A stretch of 34,440 nucleotides of DNA from Bacteroidaceae bacterium (GTDB taxonomy: Bacteria > Bacteroidota > Bacteroidia > Bacteroidales > Bacteroidaceae). Under the pieces are notes generated by a model. It was not told the origin of the DNA. It did not search any database and worked only from the letters and a program-made list of their open reading frames with translations. Of the stretch, positions 32,384-34,440 are shown one piece after another. Numbering within the stretch: position 1 is the stretch's first letter; every line of letters begins with the position of its first letter. The stretch spans positions 1 through 34,440 of the forward strand of contig JAFSRW010000039.1 in assembly GCA_017445925.1 (NCBI GenBank). Direction: 5' to 3'. Both the position numbers and the translations under genes were made by a program.

Positions 32384-32656
32384 ATGAAAAAGAAGGAAGG
32401 CTTGTTGAAAGTTTATAATGTAGACAGTCTCTCTGCAATAGCAGATGATGAGATTTTAATGCTTGCCCAATTAGGTGAACTTGGATTGATAACCCAGAGT
32501 GCATCTTGTAAAGTATGGGCTTTCAAAAGTGAACATGAGCTTGCTGAACATATAAGAAAAGCCTTAGAACTTGGGAAAGAATTAAGCGTTTCTTTTGGTT
32601 GGGGTGAGTTTTATGGTCCAGATAAGATAACTGTTGAATTTAAAACTGATGATTAA
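32384..32656 (+). CDS. unknown 90-residue protein
   Basis: Begins MKKKEGLLKVYNVDSLSAIA and is then mixed alpha/beta: LAQLGELGLIT, SEHELAEHIRKALELGKELSV, and FGWGEFYGPDKITVEF at the end. No signal peptide or cysteine pair. It is an acidic, soluble protein. I do not recognise the family. It lies immediately right of repeat copy 2 and points toward the second DUF4160-DUF2442 module (convergent). Its position inside the accessory cluster suggests a link with defence or mobility, without direct evidence. Confidence 0.6.
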   Translation: MKKKEGLLKVYNVDSLSAIADDEILMLAQLGELGLITQSASCKVWAFKSEHELAEHIRKALELGKELSVSFGWGEFYGPDKITVEFKTDD

Positions 32657-32756
32657 AAAGTTAAATAATTGAAATACAGCTATTTAGCTTTGATTTTCTT
32701 GCTCTTTTATTTGGAAATACCATTTTTGTATCCTACAGATAGCTTACCCTCTTCTA

Positions 32757-33158
32757 TCATGCTGCCAACATCTCTTCGCCCAGTCTGTGAATATGGGAAA
32801 TGATTTCCTCTTCACGCTCTTTCGAAGGTTTTTTGAAACCATTAATATAATTTCGGAGCAAAGTGGGGTTTATGCCAATTGAACGGGCAAACTCTGCAAC
32901 GTTGATTTCTTTATGTGTCAGGAAGAAACGCTGCAAAGCACTCGGTTCGGCATCATCGTAACCGAAGCTCTCAAAACTTATGTCCTCGTCAAGGTCGCGC
33001 CAATGGATACCACCCTTTCCGAAGGTGTATTTACTGCGTTCCTCGTCGGAGGCATTACGCAACTTTGGATACCACAGCAATGATTGCTTGTACTCCTTTC
33101 CCTTTTCGCCCTTGCCGTAAATATAGTTGGCATCGAACCAAATCTTCGTAATCTTCAT
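32757..33158 (-). CDS. DUF2442 protein with C-terminal HTH (module 2)
   Basis: A 133-residue paralogue of the protein at 26776-27198. The N-terminal part (ITKIWFDANYIYGKG, WYPKLRNASDEERSKY, IHWRDLDEDISFESF) matches the DUF2442 pattern. The C-terminal VAEFARSIGINPTLLRNYINGFKKPSKE is an XRE-like HTH. It follows its DUF4160 partner by 16 bp. Sequence identity with module 1 is moderate, so the modules are old paralogues rather than a fresh duplication. Confidence 0.75.
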   Translation of the reverse strand: MKITKIWFDANYIYGKGEKGKEYKQSLLWYPKLRNASDEERSKYTFGKGGIHWRDLDEDISFESFGYDDAEPSALQRFFLTHKEINVAEFARSIGINPTLLRNYINGFKKPSKEREEEIISHIHRLGEEMLAA

Positions 33159-33174
33159 TGTTCAGCCCTCCCTT

Positions 33175-33417
33175 TTAGTCATTGTCAAAATACTCTTTCC
33201 AACGCTTAAGAATAATGTCTGCATTTTCATCAACCACCTTCTTTATCTTCTTAAAGTCGTTTGCTTTTATCCCTTCTTTTTCAACTAATACAAACTCCTT
33301 TCCGTCCCAGTCGAACTTGGCCATACCGTCATTACCTTCCACATGAATATGTGGTGGCTCATGCTCCCTGCTGTAAAAGAAGAAGGAGAAACCATAAAAT
33401 CTGAATACTTCTGGCAT
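33175..33417 (-). CDS. DUF4160-family protein (module 2)
   Basis: An 80-residue protein, paralogue of 26532-26765: MPEVFRFYGFSFFFYSREHE followed by PPHIHV, then an AKFDWDG strand and a C-terminal helix ending W-K-E-Y-F. ATG 33417 is chosen because it gives the family start and lies 31 bases after the promoter; the longer upstream reading covers the promoter. It precedes its DUF2442 partner in the same order as module 1. Confidence 0.75.
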   Translation of the reverse strand: MPEVFRFYGFSFFFYSREHEPPHIHVEGNDGMAKFDWDGKEFVLVEKEGIKANDFKKIKKVVDENADIILKRWKEYFDND

Positions 33418-33448
33418 AATCCTATTATATATTTTGTTCTTTTTGGTG

Positions 33449-33480
33449 CAAATATAGGAATTATTTTCGATACCTTCAAA
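33449..33480 (-). promoter_or_regulatory. promoter with embedded operator-like element, module 2
   Basis: On the minus strand TTTG (33477-33480), a 20-bp spacer and TATATTTG (33449-33456). The 18 bases directly before the -7 box (GGTATCGAAAATAATTCC) match the module 1 palindrome at 14 of 18 positions in the same register, though the inverted symmetry is less complete here. Confidence 0.75.
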
Positions 33481-33576
33481 TTTGTTGGCACTTTTCTTGC
33501 TTTTTTCCATCAACTATAACCGATTCAGGGGGTGTATTGTACAATAAGAGTTGACACACAAGAAAAAACGCCAAAC

Positions 33577-34016
33577 TGCCTACATGCCTACATAAAATCG
33601 TTTGAAATTCGCATGGTTGTCGAGTTTCTCTCACTTTCAAGCATACATAATGCCTACATGGAGCCTACATGATGCCTACATGTTTTTGAGGTGTTAACAG
33701 TAAGGGAACAAGAATGAAGCAACGTATTTGCATGTTATTTGCTTCTTGGTAGTAAAGGAATTCTCTAGAGAATTTAGCAGCTTCCTCGTGTAATAGCAAT
33801 TGTTTGCACGTTACTTAGCAGAAAATTCTCTAGAGAATTTCAAAACAAGCAATAAAGAGGCTTTTTGCAAACAGGCAAATTAGATTCTGCAAGCTCCTTA
33901 TCGCCCATTTTTATGTAGGCACAATGTAGGCTATATGTATGCTTTATGTAGGCTCACGAATGCAACAATCCCTGTATTCATCGTGAGTTTCGGCAAAATC
34001 ATGTAGGCATGTAGGA
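33577..34016. repeat. dyad-symmetric field of GCCTACAT/ATGTAGGC words
   Basis: Left side: five copies of (T)GCCTACAT at 33577, 33585, 33651, 33662 (as GCCTACAT from 33663) and 33673. Right side: ATGTAGGC at 33913, 33924, 33946 and 34001, plus ATGTAGGA at 34009. The two sets are in inverted orientation about a centre near 33797. No gene is seen in 33514-34301; this field fills most of it. The remainder consists of short-period repeats at 34073-34210. Confidence 0.88.
33759..33839. repeat. two identical 16-bp palindromes at the field centre
   Basis: AATTCTCTAGAGAATT at 33759-33774 and again at 33824-33839, with centres 65 bp apart. Each is preceded by a similar TTTGCAyGTTAyTT sequence. Their midpoint (33799) is almost the midpoint of the flanking GCCTACAT/ATGTAGGC field. 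Confidence 0.9.
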
Positions 34017-34072
34017 AGATTTGAGTTTTTTTGCAAAAAAAATGGAAACGGGACAATGGACTTACGGATATT

Positions 34073-34206
34073 CCAACCTTAACGTTAACGGGAACAATAT
34101 AATGGTTATAGGTTATAGGTTATAGGTTATTGACGATTTTCAATGGGAAGGATAACCTTGACCTTAACCAGTTTGAGTGGTTTAAGAAGTTTAAGATTTC
34201 AAGGAG
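34073..34206. repeat. hexamer, heptamer and nonamer arrays
   Basis: 34073-34096 hexamers: CCAACC, TTAACG, TTAACG, GGAACA. 34104-34131 heptamers: GGTTATA three times and GGTTATT. 34151-34168 hexamers: GATAAC, CTTGAC, CTTAAC. 34171-34197 nonamers: GTTTGAGTG, GTTTAAGAA, GTTTAAGAT. The unit length changes but each array stays near 20-30 bp. Confidence 0.75.
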
Positions 34207-34288
34207 TTTAAGTCCTTAATGAAGAGGCTTCACGTTGTAAAAATATGAAATAAATGGGAACCACAAAAATATTTCTCAAAAAAATGTG

Positions 34289-34296
34289 TACATTTG
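34289..34296 (+). promoter_or_regulatory. -7 box near the right edge
   Basis: TACATTTG, 5 bases before ATG 34302, so the transcript would be leaderless or nearly so. No -33 box is seen. Confidence 0.4.
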
Positions 34297-34301
34297 CATC
34301 C

Positions 34302-34412
34302 ATGTTTAAAGAGAAAGATTTCATTTTAGACGAAATATTCGGCGATCGACTGCTTATTAGTGTCAGAGCAGATCAAACAGAACTTAACGACAACATCAGG
34401 GTCGCACAATAA
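34302..34412 (+). CDS. possible 36-residue protein
   Basis: ATG 34302 to TAA 34410-34412. It starts MFKEKDFILDEIFGDRLLIS and continues with a polar helix to a VAQ end. The first half has amphipathic character; no motif is recognised. The preceding -7 box supports transcription. The ORF could be a short gene or the broken start of a longer one, as the sequence continues without an obvious new start to the window end. Confidence 0.4.
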   Translation: MFKEKDFILDEIFGDRLLISVRADQTELNDNIRVAQ

Positions 34413-34440
34413 AATAGTTAAAAAAGTACTGAGGACATAG

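Noticed and set aside
33577-34016. Plasmid-type iteron origin
   Set aside because: The words are arranged as an inverted field, not direct iterons with regular spacing, and no Rep gene is nearby; kept only as an unexplained repeat field.

Overview
The window looks like chromosome from a Bacteroidales bacterium, most likely Prevotellaceae (Prevotella/Segatella type). The reasons are the Bacteroidota promoter (TTTG, 19-20 bp, TAnnTTTG) in front of many genes, the lack of Shine-Dalgarno sequences, a bacterial serine palmitoyltransferase, the ssb-gldE pair, the trp gene order trpB-E-G-D-C-F-A, a DksA-like protein without zinc ligands, and an archaeal/eukaryotic-type IleRS. No tRNA, rRNA, CRISPR array or insertion sequence was recognised.

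Layout. 1-0.9 kb: tail of an unidentified gene, a phage P5-like protein, and several repeat elements. 0.9-7.7 kb: a lipoprotein, a lipid kinase divergent from serine palmitoyltransferase (sphingolipid synthesis), a DEAD-type helicase, an NhaD-type antiporter and a small exported protein. 7.7-14.3 kb: a complete tryptophan operon that makes Trp from chorismate, with its own promoter. 14.4-18.5 kb: gldE and ssb, an SGNH esterase and a GH43 glycosidase (plant polysaccharide use). 18.5-24.2 kb: ileS-dksA-like-lspA-DUF4296 lipoprotein-54-residue protein, one compact minus-strand operon. 24.3-26.2 kb: an ABC exporter. 26.2-34.4 kb: an accessory region with McrBC restriction genes between two 225-231 bp direct repeats. 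Outside these lie two inward-facing copies of a DUF4160-DUF2442/HTH two-gene module (toxin-antitoxin-like), several tiny ORFs and a large symmetric repeat field.

The most unusual signals are these. (1) Many short-period repeat arrays, nearly always four 7-bp units (28 bp) or five 6-bp units (30 bp), each with a different unit. They fill gene ends and gaps and, in the trp operon, form stop and start codons; one lies inside trpF. (2) The McrBC cassette is flanked by direct repeats, each carrying a strong promoter and a hairpin with one compensatory base-pair change. (3) Both DUF4160-DUF2442 modules share an 18-bp operator-like element at the same place in their promoters. (4) A 65-bp GC-rich inverted-repeat element is inserted in frame in ileS. 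(5) A roughly 440-bp dyad-symmetric field of GCCTACAT/ATGTAGGC words surrounds two 16-bp palindromes.

All family names come from reading motifs; no database search was possible.
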